The notes below the pieces were generated by a model that searched no databases, was not told where the DNA came from, and worked only from the letters and a program-made list of their open reading frames with translations. Source: JAVBMO01 sp031552355 (lineage in GTDB: Bacteria; Bacteroidota; Bacteroidia; Bacteroidales; P3). Taken from it: a stretch of 27,036 nt of DNA. Location of the stretch: positions 1-27,036 of the forward strand of contig JAVBMO010000009.1 of assembly GCA_031552355.1 (NCBI GenBank), given 5' to 3'. The position numbers and the translations under genes were made by a program. Of this stretch, positions 16,005-25,502 are shown in pieces. Each line of letters opens with the position of its first letter. The stretch's first letter is position 1.

Positions 16005-17891
16005 ATGAAGCTGAAAAGTATTTTCTTTATTTTGTTTTTTGCAGGAATAGTTCCTTTGGCGTACACGCAAAAAGCGAATGAAGAAGATTCTTTATTATTG
16101 GTAAAATCGCGTTACTTCTATGTAAAGTCTACAGATATTGCCATTCAAGAGCTCTTTCATCCCACTTACGACCAAACCCATATTCATTTGTCCGATCCTT
16201 TGCAACAAATGGACAACAACTATTATGCACGTATGCAAAATGTGGGACAATCGCATCTGAATTTGTTTTACAAACCGCGCTTTTCTTCGGAGTTCGTTTA
16301 CCAGCCTTCAACTTTTGAATCGTATTTGTTTCGCCCGCAAAATGTAAAGTTTTTTCAATTGGAGAAGCCTTACACAGAATTGCAATATTTTGGCGGCTTA
16401 AACGAAGAATATCTGTTCAATGTAACCCACAGCCAAAATATTTTCCCGAATTGGAATATAGCCGTTGAAGACCATTTGACAAGCGCTCCCGGGTATTATG
16501 CACATTCAAACGTTTTGGATAATTATTTAAGCGCCACATCACATTTTTTTACAAAAAACGGCCGCTATCATGTCCGGGCAGGATTCATTTACAACCGTTC
16601 AAAAATTGATGAAAACGGTGGAATTACGACGGATTCGCTTTTTACCCAAAACCTTCAAACCACACGCGACGCCATTCCCGTAAACCTGACTTCTGCCAAA
16701 ACCAGCGTTCGCGACATGGAAGCCTTTGCTTATCAGAATTTTGTACTTCAAAAATTTGACACCACGCTGGGAAAGGGCAATCCTTTTAATTTGGGAGCCA
16801 TTGGCTTGAATTTGCAATGGCATAAACAAACTCGCGCTTATATTGACAACAATCCCAATTCCGGCTACTACCAACAAATTTTGATTGATTCGACAAGAAC
16901 TTTCGATTCTGTTCGTACGCAGCAGTTTAACAATTCCGTTTTTTGGACAAACGACATCTACGTTGATCATCGGTACAAAAATCCTGTAAAACTGACCTTG
17001 GGATTGAATCAGCAATATGTGAATCATACGGATTCTATTTCCCGAAACGAATTTTGGGGATTTGCCCCCTTTGCCCAATTGAAACTAGCCATTGCCGGTT
17101 TTTCGTTGGGCGCTTCGGCAGAATATAATATTGGAAGCGGCTACAACAGTAATGACGCACGATTTGAAGCATCTATGAGATATAGTTTACCTCAAGGGAA
17201 ACTGACACATGAATTTAGCGTCAAAGCCAATATCCAAGCCCTGCAACCGGATTATTTCTATGCTCATTACTATGGGAATAATTACCAATGGGAAAACCCT
17301 GATTTGAAAAAGGAACAATTGCAACGTTTGGAAGTCCGCTATGAATTGAAGAACTGGTTTTGGCTGGGTGGAATTGTAAACAATCTCACCAATGCCGTTT
17401 ATTTGAACGAAAATATTTCGCCGGTTCAACATACAGGAACAGAGCAATTGTACCAAGCCTATTTGGGAGGAAAAGTAAAATGGAATATTTTGCGTTTTGA
17501 AAACTACACCAACCTTCAATATGCGTCAAATGAAGATGTTTTCCGCTTACCTTTGCTTGAATTGAAACAGTCTCTTTATGTCGAATTTCCATTATTTAAG
17601 AAAGTATTGCTTTTGCAAACCGGCCTTGACTTAAACTACAATACAAAATACTATGCCGATGCGTATTCGCCGGCTTTAGCCGCATTTTATCGCCAAAACG
17701 AAATAGAGTTGGGAAATCACGTTTGGTTAGATGTATTCATTTCTGCACAACTGAAACGTGCGTTTCTTTTCGCAAAATTCACTCATGTGAATGCCCTTTT
17801 CGATTCTGCGCCCAATTATTTCATGATTCCTCACTATCCGACACAGGATTTCGGTTTTAGATGGGGTTTTGTTTGGAAATTCTTTGATTAA
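16005..17891 (+). CDS. Putative outer-membrane porin (Porin_10 type)
   Basis: A 628-residue predicted outer-membrane beta-barrel resembling the Bacteroidota putative porin family (Porin_10); its permeant is unknown. It opens with a signal peptide (MKLKSIFFILFFAG, cleavage near AYTQ), then Tyr-, Asn- and Phe-rich amphipathic strands throughout, including a conserved-looking RPQNVKFFQLEKPYTELQYF block near residues 100-125, and it ends in GFVWKFFD. The ATG at 16005 was chosen over the in-frame ATG at 15951: the longer form would put charged residues before the signal peptide and would translate through the trxB hairpin. It is followed 21 bases later by trmH, so porin, trmH and truA probably share a transcript. 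Confidence 0.75.
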   Translation: MKLKSIFFILFFAGIVPLAYTQKANEEDSLLLVKSRYFYVKSTDIAIQELFHPTYDQTHIHLSDPLQQMDNNYYARMQNVGQSHLNLFYKPRFSSEFVYQPSTFESYLFRPQNVKFFQLEKPYTELQYFGGLNEEYLFNVTHSQNIFPNWNIAVEDHLTSAPGYYAHSNVLDNYLSATSHFFTKNGRYHVRAGFIYNRSKIDENGGITTDSLFTQNLQTTRDAIPVNLTSAKTSVRDMEAFAYQNFVLQKFDTTLGKGNPFNLGAIGLNLQWHKQTRAYIDNNPNSGYYQQILIDSTRTFDSVRTQQFNNSVFWTNDIYVDHRYKNPVKLTLGLNQQYVNHTDSISRNEFWGFAPFAQLKLAIAGFSLGASAEYNIGSGYNSNDARFEASMRYSLPQGKLTHEFSVKANIQALQPDYFYAHYYGNNYQWENPDLKKEQLQRLEVRYELKNWFWLGGIVNNLTNAVYLNENISPVQHTGTEQLYQAYLGGKVKWNILRFENYTNLQYASNEDVFRLPLLELKQSLYVEFPLFKKVLLLQTGLDLNYNTKYYADAYSPALAAFYRQNEIELGNHVWLDVFISAQLKRAFLFAKFTHVNALFDSAPNYFMIPHYPTQDFGFRWGFVWKFFD

Positions 17892-17912
17892 CAAATTCTT
17901 AGTAGAAACTCT

Positions 17913-18614
17913 ATGAAGAAACATTTTATAGATGAACTTTCTTACGAAGAGAAACAAAAATTGTACGACATTTGCCGGCAATATTGTACCGAAAGCCGGT
18001 TTGCCCTTTTCGACAAAGTAGCTTCCCAGCGGACAAAACATGTGACTGTTGTTTTGGAAAATGTCTATCAATCGCAAAATGGAAGTGCTATCATCCGCAG
18101 TTGTGAATGTTTCGGATTGCAGGATTTGCACATTATTGAAGGGGAAAGCGCTTACAAAATTAATCCCGACATTGCCAAAGGTTCGCCAAAATGGTTAAGT
18201 TTGTACAAATATAAAGAAACCGCTGAAGCATACGAATCGCTTCGCAAGGAAGGCTATAAAATCGTAGCCACCACACCGCACAAAGATGACAAATTCATTG
18301 GGGATTTAGATGTTTCTATAAAAACAGCTTTTATTTTCGGAACCGAACATGGTGGGCTTTCCGATTTTGCCATAGAGCAGGCTGACGAATATGTAAAAGT
18401 TCCCATGTATGGATTTACAGAAAGTTTGAATATTTCGGTTGCAGCGGCGTTGTGTGTTCACGATTTTGTGGAACGCCTCAAAACGGCTGGGATCCAGTAT
18501 GGATTACCCGAAACAGAACTCATGGACTTGAAAATAGATTGGTTGCGAAAAAGTATCAGAAATGCCGACAAAGTAATGTACGAAACCTATAAACGGGAAA
18601 TGCTGCATGAATAG
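17913..18614 (+). CDS. trmH: tRNA (guanosine-2'-O-)-methyltransferase, TrmH/SpoU family
   Basis: A 233-residue SPOUT-class methyltransferase, most likely the enzyme that methylates the ribose of G18 in the tRNA D-loop. Motif 1 carries the catalytic Arg62 in QNGSAIIRSCECFG; motif 2 is FGTEHGGLSDFA; motif 3 is SLNISVAAALCVHDFVERL, together forming the trefoil knot that binds S-adenosylmethionine. The N- and C-terminal helical extensions and total length match TrmH better than the longer 23S rRNA enzymes RlmB or TsnR, which carry an extra N-terminal domain. Its last eight bases overlap the start of truA, implying translational coupling of two tRNA-modifying enzymes. Confidence 0.87.
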   Translation: MKKHFIDELSYEEKQKLYDICRQYCTESRFALFDKVASQRTKHVTVVLENVYQSQNGSAIIRSCECFGLQDLHIIEGESAYKINPDIAKGSPKWLSLYKYKETAEAYESLRKEGYKIVATTPHKDDKFIGDLDVSIKTAFIFGTEHGGLSDFAIEQADEYVKVPMYGFTESLNISVAAALCVHDFVERLKTAGIQYGLPETELMDLKIDWLRKSIRNADKVMYETYKREMLHE

Positions 18615-19359
18615 ATATTTTATAAAATTGGCATACAATGGCGCCCCTTTTCATGGTTGGCAAATTCAACCGAATGGACGAAGCGTTCAGCAAGAGCTGG
18701 AAAATGTATTTTCGCTTCTTCTGCACGAAACAATTTCCATTACCGGCTGTGGCCGTACCGACACAGGAGTACATGCTTCGGATTTTTATGCCCATTTCGA
18801 CTCTGCACAACAATTTTCAGAACAAGAACTGCAAAACCTAACACACAAATTAAATAGCTTTCTTTGCAAAGAAATTGTTATTTACAAGATATTGCCGGTT
18901 GTCCCAACTGCTCATGCCCGTTTCGATGCCATAAAACGCACTTACCAATACCATCTAAGCATCCAAAAGCTTCCGTTCCAGTATCAATTCTCTCATCAGA
19001 TATTTTGCCGTCCAAATATAGATTTGATGAATGAAGCAGCTCAAAAGTTATTTTTATACAACGATTTTTCTTGCTTTTCAAAAGCACATACACAAACCAA
19101 GACCAATTTATGTACTATCTTTCACGCTCATTGGGATTGGGTAGGCGATGAATTGATTTTCACTATTTCGGCGAACCGTTTTCTCCGGAATATGGTCAGA
19201 GCCATTACCGGCACCCTTTTGGATGTTGGCCGCGGAAAAATCAGTATAGATGATTTCGAAAAAATCATCCAAAGCAAAAACCGCTGCGATGCAGGAACTT
19301 CCATGCCTGCCCATGCTTTGTTCCTGACAAAAGTGGAATATGAAGATGGGATTTTGTAG
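18607..19359 (+). CDS. truA: tRNA pseudouridine synthase A
   Basis: A 250-residue enzyme that converts uridines 38-40 of the tRNA anticodon stem to pseudouridine. Seen: the N-terminal LAYNGAPFHGWQIQPNGRSV, the catalytic Asp52 in GRTDTGVHA, RTYQYHLS, the FSANRFLRNMVRAITGTL-like block near residues 190-205 (here ISANRFLRNMVRAITG), and a normal C terminus (GTSMPAHALFL). The start codon lies inside the end of trmH (eight-base overlap), the usual sign of coupled translation. It is the last plus-strand gene before a bidirectional terminator that separates it from the convergent protease gene. Confidence 0.95.
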   Translation: MNRYFIKLAYNGAPFHGWQIQPNGRSVQQELENVFSLLLHETISITGCGRTDTGVHASDFYAHFDSAQQFSEQELQNLTHKLNSFLCKEIVIYKILPVVPTAHARFDAIKRTYQYHLSIQKLPFQYQFSHQIFCRPNIDLMNEAAQKLFLYNDFSCFSKAHTQTKTNLCTIFHAHWDWVGDELIFTISANRFLRNMVRAITGTLLDVGRGKISIDDFEKIIQSKNRCDAGTSMPAHALFLTKVEYEDGIL

Positions 19360-19398
19360 GCCTCTGGATTTTGCGTCCCCTGATGACATTTCTACAAA

Positions 19399-19435
19399 GC
19401 AAAAGAGGTTGCCCTGCATGGACAACCTCTTTTGC
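19399..19435. terminator. Bidirectional terminator between truA and the convergent protease gene
   Basis: A perfect 13-bp stem (19399-19411 with 19423-19435, core AAAAGAGGTTG) with an 11-base loop. The A run on one arm and T run on the other let it work in both directions; the two genes converge on it. Confidence 0.88.
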
Positions 19436-19454
19436 AAATCATTTCAACGAAGAA

Positions 19455-22232
19455 CTATTGCTTCATTATTTTTCTTGTATAAAGATTTCCATCATTTGCC
19501 ACAATTTTCAAAAGATAAGAACCTTTTGCCAATAAGTTAAGATTCAATTCTGTTCTTTCTTCTGCTTTTGCTTCAACAAAGACTCTACCACTAATATCAA
19601 TCACTTGATACGATTTTGCAATAGATTTCATATCTTCAACAATCAGTATATCGCTGACAGGATTTGGATATACCTTCAAATCCTTAATTGCAGGATTTAT
19701 ATCATCATCCACACCCAAAATACATTTTTGTTCAACATAAAGGATATTTGCTGTTGTTGCTGAATCTGCTACTATGGCAAAACGAATCTCACCTTTCTTT
19801 CTAGCTGTAGTTGTATTTGCAGTTTTTGTTTTAATGGTAACTATATTGTTTTGATACGTTCCTTCTGTAGGTGAAACCTCTATAAAATCCGGCAAAACTT
19901 GCTGTATTTTCCAATCACAGAAAGTTGTAATAACAACTTTTACAGAATCATTTTGAATGCTATCTAAAACTATTGTATCTTTATCCAATTCTTGAGTACA
20001 TGGTCTTCCGGCTTGTTTTACTGTCAATATTTTTTCAATATTACCACCTTTCAATTTCAATTGTGCTGTTCTTGTAAGGAAAGTGTTATTAGCTTCTGTT
20101 TTTATATTTACTACTTTATTTCCTGACCCTTCATTACTTGCATCCCATGTAATCCAATCTGGATAAGTTGTTTGATCAAATGCCCACTCTAAATTAGATG
20201 TTACATTAATAGCTGTAGATCGAGTACCTCTGCCTGGAGTAATAATTGATTTATTCATTTTTAAAACTTCTGTTGCAGCTGATTGTGCAACAATAACTTC
20301 TACAGTATCAGTTTCACGATAAACTTTCAACAATCCTTTTCTTTCTTTTGCCCATGGATTTTGTTGATTTGTCGTTATTGTAACTAAAGCATTTCCTTTT
20401 TTGTCAAGAGAATCTATCTTAACAGAAAACCAAGCTGAATCTTTTGAGAAACGCCAATTTAAAGTATCAGAAATAATGTTTAGTGTCGTAAAGTTCTTTT
20501 GATATGCACCAAGCATAACGCTATCAACATTAGAATATAAAGTATCATTATTCGGGGCTACACTAATAAAACTTTTCTTTGCCAAAGAATCTTGGTTATA
20601 AAATGACTGTCCTTTTGAATCTATCGTTGTATAGTTATTTGATACTACCAAAGTTACATCATAAATACCCGGAATTTCATAGGTAACCTCTTGCTGTTTT
20701 TTTACTGACTCTGCTGTATCTGCACCCGGAAAAAGCCATTTCCTATCTTTCAATGTTCCACTATTTCCTAATGAAGACGTATCCTCAAATATTACAGTCA
20801 AAGGTGCATTACCGGAAACAACACTTGCAGAAAATTTTGCTGTAGGCAAAGAATCACAAACGGCTTTTAACGCGCGTTCTGCATCAATGTATCCACTTTG
20901 AATATTACGCTCATCCGAAATTGTCAAAGGAATAGAAGTAGTTTGCAAATATGATAAAACTTTCTCCTTTGTTAAATGCGGATTTTTGGAAAGCATTAAA
21001 CCAACCAATCCTGCAACCATCGGTGTTGCTTGCGATGTTCCTGACTTCAAATCATAATTTCCTGTTACTTGAGGTGTAAAATTTTTCAATGTACATTCTG
21101 AGAAAGTTGTACTGATAGGTGAATATCTCCCGTCTGCTGTTTTATCATCTACGACATTAGTTTTGCCATATCCACCTGGTGCTGCAATATTTATCCAATC
21201 ACCGTATTCTGAAAAATACGACAATTTGCCATCGATATCCACAGATGCTACTGAAATTACTTCAGGCATAGCTGCCGGATATGTTTTTTCATTTCCTTTA
21301 TGTCCTGAATTACCTGCTGCCACAATCAATATAGCTGATTTTGCAGCTTCATGATAAACCTCCTTAACTGTTTCTGAAATTTCAATAGGTGATCCATAAG
21401 ACATGCTTAGTACATTAGCGCCATTTGCAACAGCCCATGTTACACCATCCGGACCATAAGGAAGTGTCCCCTTATTGTTATCACTCGCATTAACCCCCAT
21501 AAGAGTTACCCCGCCTCCAATAGAAGCAATTCCTGTTTCATTATTTGTTACAGCACCTACCAAACCGGCACAATGTGTTCCATGAGACCAAGAAGAGGAA
21601 CTTGAACTTTTATCTTGAGGGATAGAATCTGGTGGTGCAGCGCTTCCAATTTTTCCCAATCCGACATTATATTGCAAATTCCCTGACATCTGCAAATCCG
21701 GGTGTTCACCCCAAACTGCATTATCAACAATTGCTACTTTAACTTGCGAATTTCCTGTAGCAATATCCCATGCTTTTTCTGCCTTAATCATATCCAAATA
21801 CCATTTTAAATTATAACTACCTACGTTTGAGCTATAATATGGGTCGTTGGGTACTGAAAATGGTTGAACTATCTCTTTTTTATCAACATATTCAATAAAA
21901 TCAAAATATTTTAACCTTTTTTGCAATAAATCAATTTTTGCAATGCTATCAAATTCAACCTCTACAATGCGATTCATACGAGGGGTATTGAAAGCATAGA
22001 ATGGGCGTTTTAGATTTACTATTCCAAATTCTTCTGCCATTTCCAGTAAGAAAGGAAATTGTGCAATTGCTATACCATGGTCTACATCCACAGTAAAATC
22101 AGCAGGGTAAGAATCCACAAATTTAAAGTAAATTTTACCATCTACATAATTAGGATCTACTGTTTGGGCATTCGACTTATTAAATACCAAAAGCGAACCA
22201 AAACAAATAAGACAAATTAATAATTTTTTCAT
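19455..22232 (-). CDS. Secreted subtilisin-like (S8) serine protease with PKD, BACON-like and T9SS sorting domains
   Basis: A 925-residue exported protease. In order: signal peptide (about 1-23, ending SNAQ); a propeptide-like region to about 130; the S8 catalytic domain with Asp170 (VAIVD), His217 (SHGTH), oxyanion Asn308 (AAGNSG) and Ser400 (SGTSQATP); a PKD-like domain (about 464-560); three BACON-like beta domains (about 565-650, 655-742, 748-836); and a C-terminal T9SS type A sorting domain (about 852-925, beginning LKVYPNPVSD and ending KIMKQ). The full triad suggests an active enzyme, secreted through the type IX system and attached to or released from the surface. A serine run precedes the catalytic His. 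It lies 45 bases after the BNR-like gene, with no promoter or terminator between. The region is about 28-35% GC in sampled lines. Confidence 0.92.
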   Translation of the reverse strand: MKKLLICLICFGSLLVFNKSNAQTVDPNYVDGKIYFKFVDSYPADFTVDVDHGIAIAQFPFLLEMAEEFGIVNLKRPFYAFNTPRMNRIVEVEFDSIAKIDLLQKRLKYFDFIEYVDKKEIVQPFSVPNDPYYSSNVGSYNLKWYLDMIKAEKAWDIATGNSQVKVAIVDNAVWGEHPDLQMSGNLQYNVGLGKIGSAAPPDSIPQDKSSSSSSWSHGTHCAGLVGAVTNNETGIASIGGGVTLMGVNASDNNKGTLPYGPDGVTWAVANGANVLSMSYGSPIEISETVKEVYHEAAKSAILIVAAGNSGHKGNEKTYPAAMPEVISVASVDIDGKLSYFSEYGDWINIAAPGGYGKTNVVDDKTADGRYSPISTTFSECTLKNFTPQVTGNYDLKSGTSQATPMVAGLVGLMLSKNPHLTKEKVLSYLQTTSIPLTISDERNIQSGYIDAERALKAVCDSLPTAKFSASVVSGNAPLTVIFEDTSSLGNSGTLKDRKWLFPGADTAESVKKQQEVTYEIPGIYDVTLVVSNNYTTIDSKGQSFYNQDSLAKKSFISVAPNNDTLYSNVDSVMLGAYQKNFTTLNIISDTLNWRFSKDSAWFSVKIDSLDKKGNALVTITTNQQNPWAKERKGLLKVYRETDTVEVIVAQSAATEVLKMNKSIITPGRGTRSTAINVTSNLEWAFDQTTYPDWITWDASNEGSGNKVVNIKTEANNTFLTRTAQLKLKGGNIEKILTVKQAGRPCTQELDKDTIVLDSIQNDSVKVVITTFCDWKIQQVLPDFIEVSPTEGTYQNNIVTIKTKTANTTTARKKGEIRFAIVADSATTANILYVEQKCILGVDDDINPAIKDLKVYPNPVSDILIVEDMKSIAKSYQVIDISGRVFVEAKAEERTELNLNLLAKGSYLLKIVANDGNLYTRKIMKQ

Positions 22233-22277
22233 ACTATATTAAATATTAAATTTCATTCAAAACTCTGCATTTAATAA

Positions 22278-25200
22278 CTATTTCACAACAGCTTTTATTG
22301 TTCTAGAATCGTATTCTGTATTCAATTGAATCAAGACAATCCCTTGTTTCAATTCTTTTGAATTTATAGTTACTTGGTTAGGGCCTGCAACTTTTTTCCC
22401 CAATTCTTTTTGATGTTGAATTTTTCCATCAATACCAAATATTTTCAACGTTACGTTAGAAGATTTTGAAAGAGAGAATTCCAATGTTGAAATATCTCTA
22501 ATAGGATTAGGATAAACAGCTACTTTCTCTTGTTTAAAATTGGGGTAAGATTTCTTTTCTACAGATAAATAAACAGGCGTTTTTTGCTCAACAACATTTC
22601 CGTAATCAGCATATAAACCACTCCCATAAGTAGCAAAATAAATAGCACCTGGTTTATAGGTTCCTGCATATTTCGACGATTCAGTCCCCAAATTAGATAT
22701 AAAATTCACATTCATTTCAGCAATATTTTGTTGTTGTTGAAAAACTTTTCTGACAGGAACTTTATCACCAATAAGCTGCCAATCAGGGGTCTCTGATTTC
22801 AAATTATTTGTTTTCCATGCACCTTGTTCTGTTGCAATATAAGCTATATTTGAATTATTCATCTCTATCAAACTTGAATATACAGGTATATTCGAATTAA
22901 AATACAATGACGTACTTTTATCTGTAAATTCAGGCTCATAACTCAATGCATTCTCAGAATACAAGATATTTCCTACAACATTACCACCTGTCTCACCAAA
23001 TGTTACCAATAGATTATTTGCATTATTGGGATCTACAAACAACGAATTTATTGGACGACCGTAAGTCCCCATTAAAGTTATGTTTCTTGGAAGTTTTGCA
23101 TTTGGCGAATAATCTATTTCTGTTGTCAACATACCGGAAATTCTATAAAGCATAGAACTTGTTCCTCCTAAAGTAGTTGCAAAGAAAAAATGATCTCCAT
23201 CTTTTGAAATCGCAAAGGTTGCAGGGATTTCTGATGTTTGACATACATAAATAGGCATCCACTTTACTGTATCAATCCCTAAATTCAAAATTTGATCTGT
23301 TACATAAATATATCTTTCACTTAATTCACTTTTCGCTTTCATGTTATTTCCCATAATGAAATATCTATTTTGCAAAGGTGTTTTTACTTGGATAGTAGTA
23401 TCATTTGTGAAATAAAAATCGCTTTTAAAAGTATATTTAAATGGATAGTCGTTCATATTTCTATCTTGCACTAAAACTGTATCGCCAATTTTAATTAAAA
23501 AATTTGGTACCAAAACTGTATCTCCTATTGATCTGTAAACTCTCATCCCTGCAGATAAGCGACAAGCTGTAGAATCTTTGATTATTTCATCTGTCATTGT
23601 TTCCCACATTAATGCAATCGGGGTTTCTGAAGTAGCTGAGGCTGCAGAATCGTGATACAATTTTGAACCATAAAACCAGTCTTGATCATTTGTATAATTA
23701 TCATAAGAGCCTATCGCCCTTGCAAGATTTTTGTTTATTTGTGAGAAAATTACAGGTGCTTTTGGAGTTTGTTCTGTTTTATGGAATATTGATGCAAAAG
23801 CAGGTCCACCAACAGAAATAGCCGCACTATTTGTTGTAGGCCAATAAACTAAATCTGCAATATTATTTCCCTTTTTATCTTCTATTGCATTTTTACTTAA
23901 ATAAAAAGATCCATCACCATACAAACCTCCAACAACAGCACCATCATTAGCAACACCTATGTTAGTTATTTGAGATATTTGCAAATTTTTAATACGTAAA
24001 TCAAACCCTTTTTCAATTACTCCTGTTTGCATATTCATTTTTTCATGATACAATGAAATTCCACCATCTGTCGCAATAAAAATTGCCACAGAATCTTCCC
24101 TCGTTTGGGGATTTGGATGAAAAGCTATTGCATGAACATATTCATGTAAATAATTTGAAGATGCTCTTGATGCAGACACTGATGCATTTGATGCCCCTTG
24201 TTGTTCCCAATAAAATTCATCACTGTTATATTTAGAAGTACTTTGTCCTATTTGAAACGTATATGATCCTAAATACACTTTATTAATATCAAAAGGATCT
24301 ACAGCCAAAGCCAAATCATAATTACAATTTCTAAAGCCTTTTGAACTTAATAAATTCGATATTTTTTTAGAGGACGCTGGGGCGCCTTTATCTCCTAAAA
24401 AGTAAACGCCTTGTAAACCACCGTCTAAACCAGCCTTTCCTGCTGCTACATACAATTTATTTTCGTCTTTTGTTACTGCTACTTCAATTCGACCAAATTC
24501 AATCTCATTATCACTCTCTGGTAATTTAATTTCTTCTTTTCCTGATAGGTCTATTTCTTTTGTTTTGTACAATTTAGAAGAAAGATCCAATGCGGTTGCA
24601 GAAAGCTCCCCCTCTGTAAAATAAATAGTTCCATCAACACCTATTTCTATTTCTTGAGATAGTTTCGTTACTTTTGAAAGGTCCCATGTTTCACCACCAT
24701 CTTCGGAATAATAAATACCTGTATTAGTTGCTGCATAGACATTACTTCCTATTCCTGCTATTTTATTCACATAAGCCCATGCAACAGTGGGGTCTAAACG
24801 ATATCCACCCACTGATGTTTGTGCAAGATGTACAAAATCTGTTGTTCCTACATTTTGTTTATAAACACCATTTCCGATTGTTGCAGAAAATGCCTCTTTA
24901 GCATTAAACCTGGAGGTTTGATTCCATACATTGGCAAACCCTTCTCCTGTTCCAACATATATATTACCATCTTCATCTTGATAAATGCAACTGATAGGCA
25001 TTTGGCCTATTTCTCCACCAACTCGATACCAATTTTTTCCTTGATCGTCAGATTTGAATAATCCACCGGCAACACCTCCTGCATAGATCGTTGATGGATT
25101 TGTTTTATCCCACAACAAAGCTCTAACACGTCCGGCTATATTGCTTGGTCCTATATCTACCCATGTAGAATCATTCCCTTGCTGAAGATATATTTGGTCA

Positions 25201-25304
25201 AAATTCATCTTTATAATAGGCATTGCGGATGCATTCAACACTCCAGCAAAAACGGCTATCGTAAAAGCGAAAAAGAATCTCCTTCCAATGTACTTATTTT
25301 TCAT
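22278..25304 (-). CDS. Large secreted BNR/beta-propeller-like protein with T9SS sorting domain
   Basis: A 1008-residue exported protein. It has a signal peptide (about 1-28, FFFAFTIAVFAG then NASA), then a long repeat-rich region typical of BNR/sialidase-like or VPS10-type propellers: GRVRALLWDKTNPSTIYAG at about 58-76, Asp-box motifs KSDDQGKNW (84-92) and YSEDGGETW (199-207), and repeated IYVGTGEG/VYAATNTG-type strands. The C terminus is a T9SS type A sorting domain (VAVYPNPIRD to KAVVK). No sialidase catalytic arginines can be assigned by eye, so an enzymatic role is not claimed; propellers of this kind often bind proteins or sugars. It is the first gene of a two-gene unit with the S8 protease and has a clear promoter upstream. 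Confidence 0.85.
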   Translation of the reverse strand: MKNKYIGRRFFFAFTIAVFAGVLNASAMPIIKMNFDQIYLQQGNDSTWVDIGPSNIAGRVRALLWDKTNPSTIYAGGVAGGLFKSDDQGKNWYRVGGEIGQMPISCIYQDEDGNIYVGTGEGFANVWNQTSRFNAKEAFSATIGNGVYKQNVGTTDFVHLAQTSVGGYRLDPTVAWAYVNKIAGIGSNVYAATNTGIYYSEDGGETWDLSKVTKLSQEIEIGVDGTIYFTEGELSATALDLSSKLYKTKEIDLSGKEEIKLPESDNEIEFGRIEVAVTKDENKLYVAAGKAGLDGGLQGVYFLGDKGAPASSKKISNLLSSKGFRNCNYDLALAVDPFDINKVYLGSYTFQIGQSTSKYNSDEFYWEQQGASNASVSASRASSNYLHEYVHAIAFHPNPQTREDSVAIFIATDGGISLYHEKMNMQTGVIEKGFDLRIKNLQISQITNIGVANDGAVVGGLYGDGSFYLSKNAIEDKKGNNIADLVYWPTTNSAAISVGGPAFASIFHKTEQTPKAPVIFSQINKNLARAIGSYDNYTNDQDWFYGSKLYHDSAASATSETPIALMWETMTDEIIKDSTACRLSAGMRVYRSIGDTVLVPNFLIKIGDTVLVQDRNMNDYPFKYTFKSDFYFTNDTTIQVKTPLQNRYFIMGNNMKAKSELSERYIYVTDQILNLGIDTVKWMPIYVCQTSEIPATFAISKDGDHFFFATTLGGTSSMLYRISGMLTTEIDYSPNAKLPRNITLMGTYGRPINSLFVDPNNANNLLVTFGETGGNVVGNILYSENALSYEPEFTDKSTSLYFNSNIPVYSSLIEMNNSNIAYIATEQGAWKTNNLKSETPDWQLIGDKVPVRKVFQQQQNIAEMNVNFISNLGTESSKYAGTYKPGAIYFATYGSGLYADYGNVVEQKTPVYLSVEKKSYPNFKQEKVAVYPNPIRDISTLEFSLSKSSNVTLKIFGIDGKIQHQKELGKKVAGPNQVTINSKELKQGIVLIQLNTEYDSRTIKAVVK

Positions 25305-25370
25305 ATAATCAATATGTTTTGTTAAATATCTGTTGATTTCTTCAAATGATTACAAATTATTTTTAATTCG

Positions 25371-25402
25371 CAAAGGTATGAATAATTATGAATAGTTCCA
25401 AA
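25371..25402 (-). promoter_or_regulatory. Promoter of the T9SS propeller-protease unit
   Basis: On the minus strand: TTTG (25402-25399), a 20-base spacer, then TACCTTTG (25378-25371), an exact match to the Bacteroidota consensus. It predicts a leader of about 60 bases before the ATG at 25304. Best-formed promoter in the window. Confidence 0.75.
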
Positions 25403-25449
25403 AGAAAAATATTTTCTTTTTAGATATTTTTAACCCCATTAAAGAAATA

Positions 25450-25478
25450 AAAAGAGGAGGGATTGCCCCTCCTCTTTT
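25450..25478. terminator. Terminator after the lipoprotein gene
   Basis: A 12-bp stem (25450-25461 with 25467-25478, core GAGGAGGG/CCCTCCTC) and 5-base loop, 25 bases beyond the lipoprotein stop. Read on the minus strand it is followed by a T-rich stretch, as an intrinsic terminator needs. Confidence 0.88.
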
Positions 25479-25502
25479 ATACTATCCTAAATTTTTAATC
25501 TG

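Noticed and set aside
22278..25304. Sialidase function for the BNR-like protein
   Set aside because: Asp-box motifs alone occur in many non-enzymatic propellers, and no catalytic residues could be assigned.
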